DNA of 64,000 bases from Bacteroidota bacterium (GTDB taxonomy: Bacteria > Bacteroidota > Bacteroidia > Chitinophagales > Chitinophagaceae). Location of the stretch: positions 62,001 through 126,000 of the forward strand of contig CANHGW010000001.1 in NCBI GenBank assembly GCA_947460175.1, written 5' to 3'. The notes below the pieces were generated by a model. The model was not told the origin of the DNA. It made no database searches and saw only the letters and a list, made by a program, of their open reading frames with translations. Positions 35,698-44,363 of this stretch are shown here, in pieces; positions within the stretch are counted from its first letter, which is position 1, and every line of letters starts with the position of its first letter. Both the position numbers and the translations under genes were made by a program.

Positions 35698-36870
35698 CTA
35701 ATTTGGTGTAAACCTCAATATGATTCGAAGAAACATCATACGAATAAAAAAAATACTATAAGAAAACAAAAAAAATAACTTGGGGTACTTCACGCAAAGC
35801 ACTAATACTTTCCCAATAAAAAAATCGAACTTGAAGCGTGATTGAATTGCTTTATCATATTGACTTAAATAAGCAGCTGAATAATCTTTTTGTGTCAAAC
35901 TTTGAAAGGCCCAATAAGCAGCTAACTGACCCGAACGCATGGCATGACCTACTCCAAATCCAGTAAACACATGTACAGAACCCATGGCAGAACCTGCTAT
36001 TAAAAATCGATTATCAGATAATTTTCGTGGATAGGATCCAAGCAAAATAGATTTCCCATGTGCCTTACCAATCCTATCAGCATTCGAAAAACGTTTACTC
36101 AAAATTTGCGATTGATGGATACTATTTAAAAGACAATCTTCGAGCTTAAAGTTAATTTTCTTGGCGTCTGATTTTACCATAAAAATTTCAATCATAGCGC
36201 TATCGTCAGGCAAACGAGTTGTGTATAATATATGTGAAGCTGGTTTGTTAAAGAAGTGAATTTCAGATGCGTAAGAATCATCTTGGTACACTGGATTAGA
36301 GTAATAAATACGTGAAGCCAAACATGGCACTCCATCGGAAGGATAATCTGTGAACAATTTATTCAATTGATTTATTTGTTCGCCTACACTCAAAATGACT
36401 AGCTGTGCATTTATTTGAATGGTTGAATGTTTGTCCACAAGCTCAACTCCATCTTGCATAGAATTGTAAGTACTGATTTGACAACGATCATAGTAAGTTA
36501 AATACGGAGATTCCTGTGCTTTTTTTAGTAAAGTTGAATCAAAAATACTTCGTTTGGCTTTTAAAAATGGTGTACTCTTGGGCGAAAAATCCCAACTTAA
36601 TTGCTTAGCCCCTTGTTGCCAAAAACCTTTTACCTGATGAGATTTTGCAATAATACGTTCCTGGTACAATTCATTTTCCCACTTAGGATCTATTTCTTTC
36701 AATACATGTAAGACTCTTCCAATAAAAGATTCCCCGCAAACTTTATCTTGAGGTAGTGAGCCTGCCTCTACTAAGACATGATGAATCTTATATTTTGATA
36801 AAAACAACGAAGTTGTAATGCCTGCAGGTCCTGCACCGATTATACAAATAGGTGTATTTATCTTTTGCAT
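35698..36870 (-). CDS. FAD-dependent oxidoreductase (geranylgeranyl-reductase-like)
   Basis: The N-terminal dinucleotide-binding fold ICIIGAGPAGITTSLFLSKY (8-27) is followed by a conserved KVCGES motif (about 43-48), as in the geranylgeranyl reductase and halogenase branch of the PHBH fold. The second FAD motif is FLIAGSAMGSVHVFTGFGVG. The C-terminus ends in hydrophobic segments that may attach it to the membrane. Similar Bacteroidota proteins are annotated only as NAD(P)/FAD-dependent oxidoreductase. The substrate, possibly an isoprenoid or lipid, is inference. Confidence 0.8.
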   Translation of the reverse strand: MQKINTPICIIGAGPAGITTSLFLSKYKIHHVLVEAGSLPQDKVCGESFIGRVLHVLKEIDPKWENELYQERIIAKSHQVKGFWQQGAKQLSWDFSPKSTPFLKAKRSIFDSTLLKKAQESPYLTYYDRCQISTYNSMQDGVELVDKHSTIQINAQLVILSVGEQINQLNKLFTDYPSDGVPCLASRIYYSNPVYQDDSYASEIHFFNKPASHILYTTRLPDDSAMIEIFMVKSDAKKINFKLEDCLLNSIHQSQILSKRFSNADRIGKAHGKSILLGSYPRKLSDNRFLIAGSAMGSVHVFTGFGVGHAMRSGQLAAYWAFQSLTQKDYSAAYLSQYDKAIQSRFKFDFFIGKVLVLCVKYPKLFFLFSYSIFFIRMMFLRIILRFTPN

Positions 36871-37180
36871 CGAACACTCGCTTTAGAAATCATAAAATTC
36901 AAATATAAGCGATTAAATCTTGATTTTGCATGAAGGGTAAAACCTTTAAGGCATATTATTCAGTCAGACTTATTGATTGAATACTTGAAAACTTATAAGA
37001 TGATTTAGTTCGAACATAATGTTAGGATATTATGCCAAGGTTCTTGTCCAACGCAACATCACACGTTGTCTTGAAATAATCTACATGGTAAATGAGAGAA
37101 CTCACCACGAACACTCTTTCAAAAAACCTCATTCTCAAATTCTCAAATTTACTTACCTTTATTTTCAAATATTAAACACC
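36871..37180. other. Divergent intergenic region
   Basis: No gene is visible. It lies between the leftward oxidoreductase and the rightward small helical gene. Apart from a -7 box near its right end it is A/T-rich without obvious structure. Confidence 0.6.
37154..37161 (+). promoter_or_regulatory. Putative -7 element TACCTTTA of the small helical gene
   Basis: One mismatch to TAnnTTTG, 19 bp before the ATG at 37181. It lies inside any longer reading frame, which supports the short start. Confidence 0.45.
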
Positions 37181-37393
37181 ATGGCAAACGCTAACCACGA
37201 ATTAAAAAATGTATTCGCACAAAAATTCAATGAATTTCAATTGGCAGGATTAGAGTCTTATAGCAAATACTTGAAGCAACAACAAAAGTTATCTAAATCG
37301 CACGAAAATTGGGAAAGTTATGGCAAGTACATTGAAAATGAAATCAAACGCAACGATAAAAAAATTGCTGCTTTGAACGAGAAAATGGCGTAA
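37181..37393 (+). CDS. Small helical protein of unknown function
   Basis: A 70-residue, strongly charged, almost entirely helical protein (begins MANANHELKNVFAQKFNEFQ, ends NDKKIAALNEKMA) with coiled-coil character and no signal peptide. The start is chosen at the ATG following the -7 box. The frame is open further upstream, but that sequence is not protein-like. It converges on der with only 3 bp between stops. Conserved small helical proteins of this kind are common in Bacteroidota, and I do not recognise a function. Confidence 0.65.
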   Translation: MANANHELKNVFAQKFNEFQLAGLESYSKYLKQQQKLSKSHENWESYGKYIENEIKRNDKKIAALNEKMA

Positions 37394-37396
37394 TTT

Positions 37397-38707
37397 TTAT
37401 TTCTTTCTAAAAAACAAGCGTATCGGCAAGCCTCTGAAATTGAAATGATGACGAAGTTTATTTTCTAAATAATTTTTATATGCCTCTTTAATTTCATCGG
37501 GGTGATTGCTGTAAAATGCAAATGAAGGAACTACCACTGGCAATTGTGTTACATACTTGATGGTAACCGCATTGCCTCTGTAAAATGGAGGTGGATAATG
37601 TTGAATTTCTTTCAACATAATATCGTTGATTTTAGATGTAGGGATTTTCTGAGAGCGATTCTCTACAATCTGTAATGCTTCCTCAATGGCTTTGTGTATT
37701 CTTAATTTTTCGGTTGCCGAAATAAAGATGATTGGGAAGTCGGTAAAAGGTGACATCTTATGTTTGATTTCATCTTCAATCTTTTTAGAAGTCATAGTTT
37801 CTTTTTCTACCAAGTCCCATTTATTCACTAATACCACAATCCCTTTTCCCTTGCGTGTAGCCAAGCTAAAAATATTGACATCTTGCGCTGTAACACCTTT
37901 GGTTGCATCTATCAACAACATACATACATCAGCTTCCTCCAATGCCTTCACAGCACGTATCACTGAGTAAAATTCAATATCTTCTTTTTCTTTATTTTTT
38001 TTGCGAAGTCCTGCTGTATCGATTAAAATAAATTCTTTCCCATATAATTTGTAATGGGTATGTATACTATCGCGAGTCGTACCTGCAATCTCAGATACTA
38101 TATTTCTATCTTCACCTACCAATGCATTCAATAAGGATGATTTACCAGCATTGGGTTGACCCACTATGGCGATTTTTGGCAAGTCATTGTCCAACTCATT
38201 GAAGCTTTCTTCTACCATCAAACTCGTAACCTGATCGAGCAAATCGCCCGTGCCTGAACCTGATAATGAAGAAATAAAATGCATGTGTTCAAATCCTAAA
38301 GCATAAAACTCAACTCCATCTACTTGTCTACGACTATTATCTACTTTATTGACAACAACTAGGACAGGCTTTTTACTTTTGCGAAGCAATTCGGCAAATT
38401 CTTCATCTAAAGGCGTGATACCTGTACTTACATCTACTACAAACAATATTACATGTGCTTCGCGTAAGGCTATTTCAACCTGCTGACGTATTTCACGTTC
38501 AAACACATCGGTACCATTCACGACATAACCACCCGTATCGATTACATGAAATTGCTTACCATTCCATTCGCTTTCGCCATATTGTCGATCGCGGGTTACA
38601 CCGCTTACATCATCTACAATGGCTTTACGCTCACCGATAAGACGATTAAACAAGGTTGATTTTCCGACATTCGGTCGTCCTACGACGGCTACTGTAAATA
38701 AAGACAT
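37397..38707 (-). CDS. der: Ribosome-assembly GTPase Der (EngA)
   Basis: Tandem GTPase needed for 50S subunit maturation. Start at the ATG at 38707 (MSLFTVAVVGRPNVGKST); the frame continues upstream only through the terminator hairpin of the tRNA gene. First G domain: GRPNVGKS at 10-17, DTGG, NKVD. Second G domain: GQPNAGKS at 183-190, DTAGLRKK, NKWD. The C-terminal KH-like domain (LPVVVPSFAFYSNHPDEIKE to LPIRLFFRKK) is complete. Length of 436 residues is normal. It lies downstream of tRNA-fMet. Confidence 0.97.
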   Translation of the reverse strand: MSLFTVAVVGRPNVGKSTLFNRLIGERKAIVDDVSGVTRDRQYGESEWNGKQFHVIDTGGYVVNGTDVFEREIRQQVEIALREAHVILFVVDVSTGITPLDEEFAELLRKSKKPVLVVVNKVDNSRRQVDGVEFYALGFEHMHFISSLSGSGTGDLLDQVTSLMVEESFNELDNDLPKIAIVGQPNAGKSSLLNALVGEDRNIVSEIAGTTRDSIHTHYKLYGKEFILIDTAGLRKKNKEKEDIEFYSVIRAVKALEEADVCMLLIDATKGVTAQDVNIFSLATRKGKGIVVLVNKWDLVEKETMTSKKIEDEIKHKMSPFTDFPIIFISATEKLRIHKAIEEALQIVENRSQKIPTSKINDIMLKEIQHYPPPFYRGNAVTIKYVTQLPVVVPSFAFYSNHPDEIKEAYKNYLENKLRHHFNFRGLPIRLFFRKK

Positions 38708-38717
38708 AATCGTTGAA

Positions 38718-38749
38718 ATTAAAAATGGCAAAGATAATCTTTGCCATTT
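38718..38749 (-). terminator. Terminator between tRNA-fMet and der
   Basis: On the minus strand an 11-bp stem AAATGGCAAAG/CTTTGCCATTT with a 5-nt loop, followed by a T-rich tail. It should end tRNA transcription just before der. Confidence 0.8.
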
Positions 38750-38761
38750 GATTTTTGTTAG

Positions 38762-38833
<72 letters not shown>

Positions 38834-39027
38834 GTGCAAAGGTAACCAAAAATAGTTCTCCTCCCAATTCAACTTGTTATATCGTTGTTACGAGAATGTA
38901 TGTTTTGCCTATAATGCCTATGAATAAAGCGTTTCAGTTGCATCAATAATACTTTTATAATTCCTATTTGAATAAATAAATTATTCTTTAGGTGCTTTTA
39001 ATATCAAATTAAATCAAGCTTCGTTCC

Positions 39028-39035
39028 TATCTTTG
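39028..39035 (+). promoter_or_regulatory. -7 element TATCTTTG of era (leaderless)
   Basis: Perfect TAnnTTTG ending 5 bp before the era ATG, so transcription is expected to start at about the initiation codon. Confidence 0.6.
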
Positions 39036-39040
39036 TAAAG

Positions 39041-39916
39041 ATGACAGATTATAAAAGCGGCTTCGTAGGTATTTTTGGCAAAGCCAATGCGGGTAAATCG
39101 ACCTTGCTCAATGCAATTTTAGGTGAAAAACTCGCCATCGTATCTCCCAAGGCTCAAACGACTCGAAATAAAATATTGGGTATCCTGACCGAACCTACCT
39201 ATCAAATCATCTTTTCAGATACGCCCGGATTGCTAAATTCGAAGTATAAGTTACACGAAAAAATGATGAACGAAGTGAGTATGGTAAAGCAAGGTACCGA
39301 TGTGGTATTGTACTTAATCGATGCGAATGACAATATAGAAGAAAATACTGAATTGCTCAATAAACTGAATTCGAAACAACCTACCATTCTTGTCATTAAT
39401 AAAATAGACAAAGCAAAAGCAGGAAAAATAGACGCTGTAAAAACAGCCTTTTCAAAGCTCCCTCAGGTAAAAAAAATGATTGAAATTTCTGCCTTGGAAA
39501 AAATCAATATTGAAGAATTAATGACCTCTATTGTAGATCTTTTGCCTGCCATGCCAGCCTACTATGATGAAGATACCTTAACCGATAAACCTATTCGCTT
39601 TTTTGTTTCCGAACTCATTCGAGAAAAATTATTTTTCGAATTGGATGAAGAACTACCTTATCATGCTGCTGTGCTTGTACGTCAATACGAAGAAAAAAAT
39701 ACCTTAACCAAAATCGTAGCAGACATCATCGTTAGTCGTGAATCACAGAAAGGAATTATACTTGGCAAACAAGGTTCTATGATAAAAAAAATAGGACAAC
39801 TTGCACGTGAAGACATTGAAAAATTCATCGATCGAAAAGTATTTCTCGAATTGCATGTAAAAGTGAGGAAAGACTGGCGTAACAATGATTTGTATTTAAA
39901 AGAATATGGTTATTGA
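39041..39916 (+). CDS. era: GTPase Era
   Basis: Essential GTPase that binds 16S rRNA in 30S maturation. G1 GKANAGKS at 13-20, G2 region KAQTTRNKILGI, G3 DTPG, G4 NKID. The C-terminal KH domain has VADIIVSRESQKGIILGKQG, with the conserved GxxG loop, and ends FLELHVKVRKDWRNNDLYLK. The 291 residues match the family. The stop overlaps the start of the next gene by 11 bp, implying translational coupling. Confidence 0.97.
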   Translation: MTDYKSGFVGIFGKANAGKSTLLNAILGEKLAIVSPKAQTTRNKILGILTEPTYQIIFSDTPGLLNSKYKLHEKMMNEVSMVKQGTDVVLYLIDANDNIEENTELLNKLNSKQPTILVINKIDKAKAGKIDAVKTAFSKLPQVKKMIEISALEKINIEELMTSIVDLLPAMPAYYDEDTLTDKPIRFFVSELIREKLFFELDEELPYHAAVLVRQYEEKNTLTKIVADIIVSRESQKGIILGKQGSMIKKIGQLAREDIEKFIDRKVFLELHVKVRKDWRNNDLYLKEYGY

Positions 39917-40775
39917 TCCATCCATCGAATTGATTTCATCCATCCATCATCCATTGCTATGTGAATATGGCATCCAATTGGACATGCTTCGCTTGGACTT
40001 GTTGCATCCTGCTATATCAGGCAATAAATGGTTTAAACTAAAGTACAATATAGAATATGCGCTCGAGCATAATTTTACCTGTCTTGTTTCATTTGGGGGA
40101 GCCTATTCCAATCACTTACATGCGATGGCATATGCAGGCAAAATAGCTGGGTTGAAAACTATTGGATATATACGTGGCGAAGAAGTCCAGAATCCTACAC
40201 TTATAGACTGCACAGACTGGGGCATGGAACTTCATTTTATATCTCGCAACGACTATAAAAATAAAAATGAAAATGAATTTCTTGAGACCCTTCAACAAAT
40301 GCATCCAGATGCTTACATCATACCCGAAGGAGGTAGCAACCCATTGGGATTAAAAGGTTGCCGAGAAATAGTCTCTATAACCGATACGAGTCACTACGAT
40401 ACATTCTGTTGCGCAGTTGGAACAGCTACTACCTTTATAGGTTTAGCTCAATCTATCCAAGCTCATCAATCTGCTATTGGATTTACTGCAATGAAAAATG
40501 GATCGTATTTAAATGATACAATCTCCCCAGCTGTGAAACACAATCGATGGCACTTAGAAACTGATTATCATGCTGGAGGATTTGGAAAAAAAAACAACAC
40601 TCTTGTAGATTTTATCCATTCATTTAAACTTGAACAAAATATTGAACTAGACATTGTCTATACAGCCAAAATGATGACAGGAATATTTGATTTAATCCAA
40701 CAACACAAATTTCAATCTGGCACAAAAATACTGGCCATCCATACAGGAGGCTTACAAGGAAATCGCTCTATATAA
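39906..40775 (+). CDS. PLP-dependent ACC deaminase / D-cysteine desulfhydrase-like enzyme
   Basis: Fold-type II PLP enzyme. The N-terminal DMLRLDLLHPAISGNKWFKLK carries the PLP lysine in GNKWFKLK (about 40-47). VSFGGAYSNHLHAMAYAGK holds the phosphate- and substrate-binding Ser/Asn/His. IIPEGGSNPLGLKG and a C-terminal ILAIHTGGLQG are also typical. Members of this branch deaminate ACC or release sulfide from D-cysteine, and the two cannot be separated by eye; most Bacteroidota members are probably D-cysteine desulfhydrases. With 289 residues it is a little short. It is coupled to era. Confidence 0.85.
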   Translation: MVIDPSIELISSIHHPLLCEYGIQLDMLRLDLLHPAISGNKWFKLKYNIEYALEHNFTCLVSFGGAYSNHLHAMAYAGKIAGLKTIGYIRGEEVQNPTLIDCTDWGMELHFISRNDYKNKNENEFLETLQQMHPDAYIIPEGGSNPLGLKGCREIVSITDTSHYDTFCCAVGTATTFIGLAQSIQAHQSAIGFTAMKNGSYLNDTISPAVKHNRWHLETDYHAGGFGKKNNTLVDFIHSFKLEQNIELDIVYTAKMMTGIFDLIQQHKFQSGTKILAIHTGGLQGNRSI

Positions 40776-40791
40776 TTCAAAAATTTTGGCA

Positions 40792-40820
40792 TTTGTTTAA
40801 AGTATTATTTAATATCTTCG
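40792..40820 (+). promoter_or_regulatory. Promoter TTTG-N17-TATCTTCG
   Basis: A -33 TTTG (40792-40795) and a -7 TATCTTCG (40813-40820) fit the Bacteroidota consensus with one change. The position argues that translation starts at the GTG at 40841 rather than at the TTG that is part of the -33 box. Confidence 0.55.
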
Positions 40821-40840
40821 CCCACATCAAAATAGTTCAG

Positions 40841-41536
40841 GTGAATTCATTCCGATTACTTCTTATACTCTTTTTACTTCCATTTGTTGCACAAGCACAA
40901 TACCCGGAGTTACCCTCTATGAGTGTAGTGACAGAAAATGCACAAAACAAACTGAGTTGGACATGTCAATATGATGGTGTAAAATCCATTGCCATTCAAC
41001 GTTCGGCTGATAGCGTCAAAAATTTTAATACAATTGGAGTATTAAACAATCCGAAAAAAGGGATTCAATCTTATATTGACAATAGACCCTTGGCTGGAAA
41101 AAATAACTATCGTTTACAAATTATGTTTGCGGGTGATGTAGAATGGTTTAGTAATTTATATAAAGTCATTTTGGACTCGAATGTAATTGCCAAATCGATG
41201 GAAGGTATCATTAAAACAGGCTCTACCAATGCCAATACCGACTACAACAATAGTGGCAGCGGTTCTGTCTCGACCGATTTTTACTACACTCCTTCTTCTC
41301 AAATATACACCAATCCTTACACAGGTCATATCAACATCAGCCTTAAAGATGCACTTACCAAAAAGTACTCGATACGATTCTACGATCCTAAGAAAAATGA
41401 AGTATTGCGCGTGTCACGTGTGACCAAACCAATGTTGATTTTAGACAAAAATAATTTCAATTCGCCCGGAACCTATCATTTTCAATTGTATGATGGTACA
41501 ACATTGTCTGAGACTGGATACATTACTATATACTAA
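40841..41536 (+). CDS. Secreted protein of unknown function
   Basis: GTG start placed 20 bp after the -7 box, giving MNSFRLLLILFLLPFVAQAQ, a clear signal peptide. Residues about 28-110 (NKLSWTCQYDGVKSIAIQRS, PLAGKNNYRLQIMF) resemble a fibronectin-III-like domain. A Ser/Asn/Gly-rich linker follows, then a second beta region (YTGHINISLKDALTKKYSIR to LSETGYITIY) similar in spacing to a T9SS domain but without the YPNP motif. I do not recognise a specific family. It is convergent with the next gene across a two-way terminator. Confidence 0.65.
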   Translation: MNSFRLLLILFLLPFVAQAQYPELPSMSVVTENAQNKLSWTCQYDGVKSIAIQRSADSVKNFNTIGVLNNPKKGIQSYIDNRPLAGKNNYRLQIMFAGDVEWFSNLYKVILDSNVIAKSMEGIIKTGSTNANTDYNNSGSGSVSTDFYYTPSSQIYTNPYTGHINISLKDALTKKYSIRFYDPKKNEVLRVSRVTKPMLILDKNNFNSPGTYHFQLYDGTTLSETGYITIY

Positions 41537-41568
41537 AAAATAATAACCCCAATCTGAGGTTATTATTT
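41535..41568. terminator. Bidirectional terminator
   Basis: AATAATAACC/GGTTATTATT (10 bp) around a 9-nt loop, between convergent genes. An A run on the left gives a T run on the minus strand. Confidence 0.75.
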
Positions 41569-41587
41569 ATATAAATTAAAAAACTTC

Positions 41588-42079
41588 TTAAAGTATTTCG
41601 CAGTAATCTAATTGATATAGATTCACTATATCCTTTGCATAATCCTCTGTGAAGTAAACCTTTGCTCCAAATTTTCCAAAAACTGGATATTTGTCATCGG
41701 CCGTTTCTTTGGATTTGAAATTATAGCCCACTAAATACAAATTGGGCTCTGCCTTCATTTTTATTCGATAAATTCTACGGTGAGTTGCTGTTTTAAGCCA
41801 TTCAACAATAGGTTCGGTATCAAATACTTGGTCTTTCTGCAATTTCACTCTATACAATTCCTTACCTTGATCATAGTGATCGGTAAAAATCAAATTAAAA
41901 TTGTGTACATAACATGCCAAGCAATAATTATCTTTGATTACTGCAGGTGTTTCCATGTCACCAATTATCTCAACCTCTAAACCCAATTTACTCCAAAATT
42001 GATCCAATCGCTGGTTTCTTTTTTGAATAGTTTGTTTTAAATCTTTGTCGAGCTGTCGCTTCATTGTCGTCCTTTCCAT
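41588..42079 (-). CDS. Protein of unknown function
   Basis: A 163-residue soluble protein, with a charged helical start (MKRQLDKDLKQTIQKRNQRL from the second Met at 42064) and a mixed alpha/beta body with no signal peptide or membrane segment. Notable segments are NYCLACYVHNFNLIFTDHY, with a CxxC-like spacing of CLAC, and YFTEDYAKDIVNLYQLDY. I know no family or motif for it. It has its own terminator and lies downstream of feoB. Confidence 0.6.
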   Translation of the reverse strand: MERTTMKRQLDKDLKQTIQKRNQRLDQFWSKLGLEVEIIGDMETPAVIKDNYCLACYVHNFNLIFTDHYDQGKELYRVKLQKDQVFDTEPIVEWLKTATHRRIYRIKMKAEPNLYLVGYNFKSKETADDKYPVFGKFGAKVYFTEDYAKDIVNLYQLDYCEIL

Positions 42080-42175
42080 TCTCTAACTGTGTTTAAATCA
42101 ACCGTTTATATGCAAATATAAGACCACTTAGAATGCAACATGTAAACAAAATGATAAAGATGTGATAATATGCGA

Positions 42176-44227
42176 TTAACTTAACATATTGAATATAAAG
42201 AAAGATGATAGATAGGCAATGATACCCATAAATAAAAACTGCGCTATGGGTAATGTCCAACTTCCGGTTTCTCTTTTTACAATAGCCAAGGTACTCATAC
42301 ACTGCATGGCAAAAACATAAAATACAAGCAAGGATAATCCTGTAGGAAGCGTGTAAACCTTAGTTCCATCAGGCCTTTTGGCAGTTGCCATTTTCTGAAT
42401 GAGGGTTTTATTATCCTCTTCATCTACACTATAAAGCGTAGCCATTGTTCCTACAAATACCTCGCGAGCAGCAAAAGAGGTAATGAGTGCAATGCCAATC
42501 TTCCAATCGAAGCCCAATGGCGTAATAGCTGGCTCAATAGCTTTACCTGTAATGCCTGCAAATGAATTTTCCAACGAAGTTTTTTGTACAAAAGCAGTTC
42601 CTTTGGAACCCGGACCGTACGATGATAAGCCCCAAAGAACAATAGAGATAACTAATATAATTTTACCCGCATCAAAAACAAACACTTTAGCTTTTTGTAA
42701 CATGGTAATACCCATATTACTCCATCGAGGCATCCTGTATACAGGCAATTCCATCAAGAAGATACTACGTTCTTTAACTTTAATAAATATGTTTAAAATA
42801 AAAGCAGTCAATAAAGCCATTAAAAAACCAGCGAGATAAAGCCCCATCATAACTAAGCCTTGAATATTGAAAATGCCCATGATAGAATAATTTGGGATTA
42901 CCAATGAAATTAAAATAGTATACACTGGCAATCGAGCGCTGCAACTCATAAAGGGTGTAATGAGAATCGTAATGAGTTTTTCTTTTTTATTTTCAATAGT
43001 ACGAGCAGCCATGATAGCAGGAACTGCACATGCAACCGCACTGATGAGTGGCATAACGGATTTTCCGTTTAAGCCTACACTTCGCATCAATCGATCCGAG
43101 AGGAAGCTAATACGCGACATATAACCTGAATCCTCAAGCAAGGTAATGAGACCAAATAAAATCATGATTTGAGGAATAAAAACTACAATACCATTGATTC
43201 CCGCGAGGACTCCATTGAGCAATAAATCGGTAAAAAAATTAACAGGGAGTGTATTTTTTAGATTCGAAATCAACCATCCAAATCCATTATCAATCCATTC
43301 CATTGGATATTGGGCCAACCAAAAAATACTTTGAAAAAGAAAAAACAACACAACTAATAAAAACAAGTTGCCATACAATGGATGCAAAAGAATACTATCA
43401 ATACGACGGCTAAATAACTCCTTTTTCAATGGGTCACTTTCTACCACACAAGCAGTCATGATCTTTTTAATTCTAGCATAACGCAAAAGAGTTTCTTCAG
43501 CCTGAATTTTGGTTTTATTAAATTTTATGCTAGTTAATTCCTCGGTCAATCGTGCTTTTGTTCCTTCTGTAATAATATTGAGGACAGGATATGCACTTGC
43601 AAAATGAATTGCAGAATAATCGCTCGTAACTGTTTTATATTTTTTGACAATATCAACAGCTTCTTTTGCCAAATGATAATTATCAATAAAATCTCGAATA
43701 GATGCTTCGTGTCGTTGGCTCAAGGTAGCTTCAAGTTGCTTTTTCAACTCATTGATTCCTTTGTTTTTACGTGGATTAACTGCAATAACTGGCACCCCTA
43801 ACTCTCTAGACAATCCATTCACATCAATTTGAATTCCTTTTTGACGTGCTATATCCATCATAGTGAGTACCACTACCAAAGGTTTTTTAATATCCATGAT
43901 TTGTGAGCAAAACAATAAATTCCGTTTGAGATTGGAAGCATCTACTACTACAATAACCAAATCTATTTTCACTGCTTCATCATCATCAAAAAGCACATCA
44001 AATGTAACTACCTCATCGGCACTCTTAGGGTACAAACTATATGTACCTGGCAGGTCAACCATGTTCAATACTTCACCTGAAGGTATGGTGGTTCGACCCG
44101 TTTTTTTATCAACCGTTACACCAGGGAAATTACCTACCTTTTGATTCAAACCCGTCAATGCATTGAAAAGCGAGCTTTTCCCGCAATTAGGGTTCCCAAC
44201 TAAAGCTATGTTTTTGATTTTCTTCAA
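42176..44227 (-). CDS. feoB: Ferrous iron transporter FeoB
   Basis: Fe(II) importer of the inner membrane with a cytosolic G domain. G1 GNPNCGKSS at 11-19, LPGTYSLYPKSADE (G3 and the switch region), then a GDI-like helical domain. About eight membrane helices follow, including two gate repeats around MPLISAVACAVPAIMAAR and IALITSFAAREVFVGTMATL. No ATG precedes the G1 motif; translation appears to begin at a TTG (TTG AAG AAA ATC). No feoA is adjacent, and the flanking gaps are too short to hold one. Its 683 residues are normal for Bacteroidota. Confidence 0.96.
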   Translation of the reverse strand: MKKIKNIALVGNPNCGKSSLFNALTGLNQKVGNFPGVTVDKKTGRTTIPSGEVLNMVDLPGTYSLYPKSADEVVTFDVLFDDDEAVKIDLVIVVVDASNLKRNLLFCSQIMDIKKPLVVVLTMMDIARQKGIQIDVNGLSRELGVPVIAVNPRKNKGINELKKQLEATLSQRHEASIRDFIDNYHLAKEAVDIVKKYKTVTSDYSAIHFASAYPVLNIITEGTKARLTEELTSIKFNKTKIQAEETLLRYARIKKIMTACVVESDPLKKELFSRRIDSILLHPLYGNLFLLVVLFFLFQSIFWLAQYPMEWIDNGFGWLISNLKNTLPVNFFTDLLLNGVLAGINGIVVFIPQIMILFGLITLLEDSGYMSRISFLSDRLMRSVGLNGKSVMPLISAVACAVPAIMAARTIENKKEKLITILITPFMSCSARLPVYTILISLVIPNYSIMGIFNIQGLVMMGLYLAGFLMALLTAFILNIFIKVKERSIFLMELPVYRMPRWSNMGITMLQKAKVFVFDAGKIILVISIVLWGLSSYGPGSKGTAFVQKTSLENSFAGITGKAIEPAITPLGFDWKIGIALITSFAAREVFVGTMATLYSVDEEDNKTLIQKMATAKRPDGTKVYTLPTGLSLLVFYVFAMQCMSTLAIVKRETGSWTLPIAQFLFMGIIAYLSSFFIFNMLS

Positions 44228-44352
44228 CTCTTTGATTATCGAATAAACGATTCTATTTACAAAAGTATCTATGAAAGTATGAAATCAGTTGTGCAATTGG
44301 GAAAAAGATTCTATAGTGAATAAATAGATTCTTGAAAAATATACATGAGCCT

Positions 44353-44360
44353 TATTTTTA
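44353..44360 (+). promoter_or_regulatory. Putative -7 element TATTTTTA of the epimerase gene
   Basis: One mismatch to TAnnTTTG and only 3 bp before the ATG, giving the same leaderless geometry as several other genes here. Confidence 0.4.
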
Positions 44361-44363
44361 CAC

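Noticed and set aside
37019-37180. N-terminal extension of the small helical protein from 37019
   Set aside because: The sequence is not protein-like and contains the putative -7 box. The ATG at 37181 begins the conserved-looking helix.
40793-40840. N-terminal extension from a TTG at 40793
   Set aside because: That TTG is part of the -33 box TTTG and the -7 box lies within the extension. The GTG at 40841 gives a clean signal peptide.
42093-42302. Small minus-strand frame (69 codons) at the end of feoB
   Set aside because: It overlaps the feoB 3' end in another frame and has no start context. It is a shadow of the membrane-helix codons.
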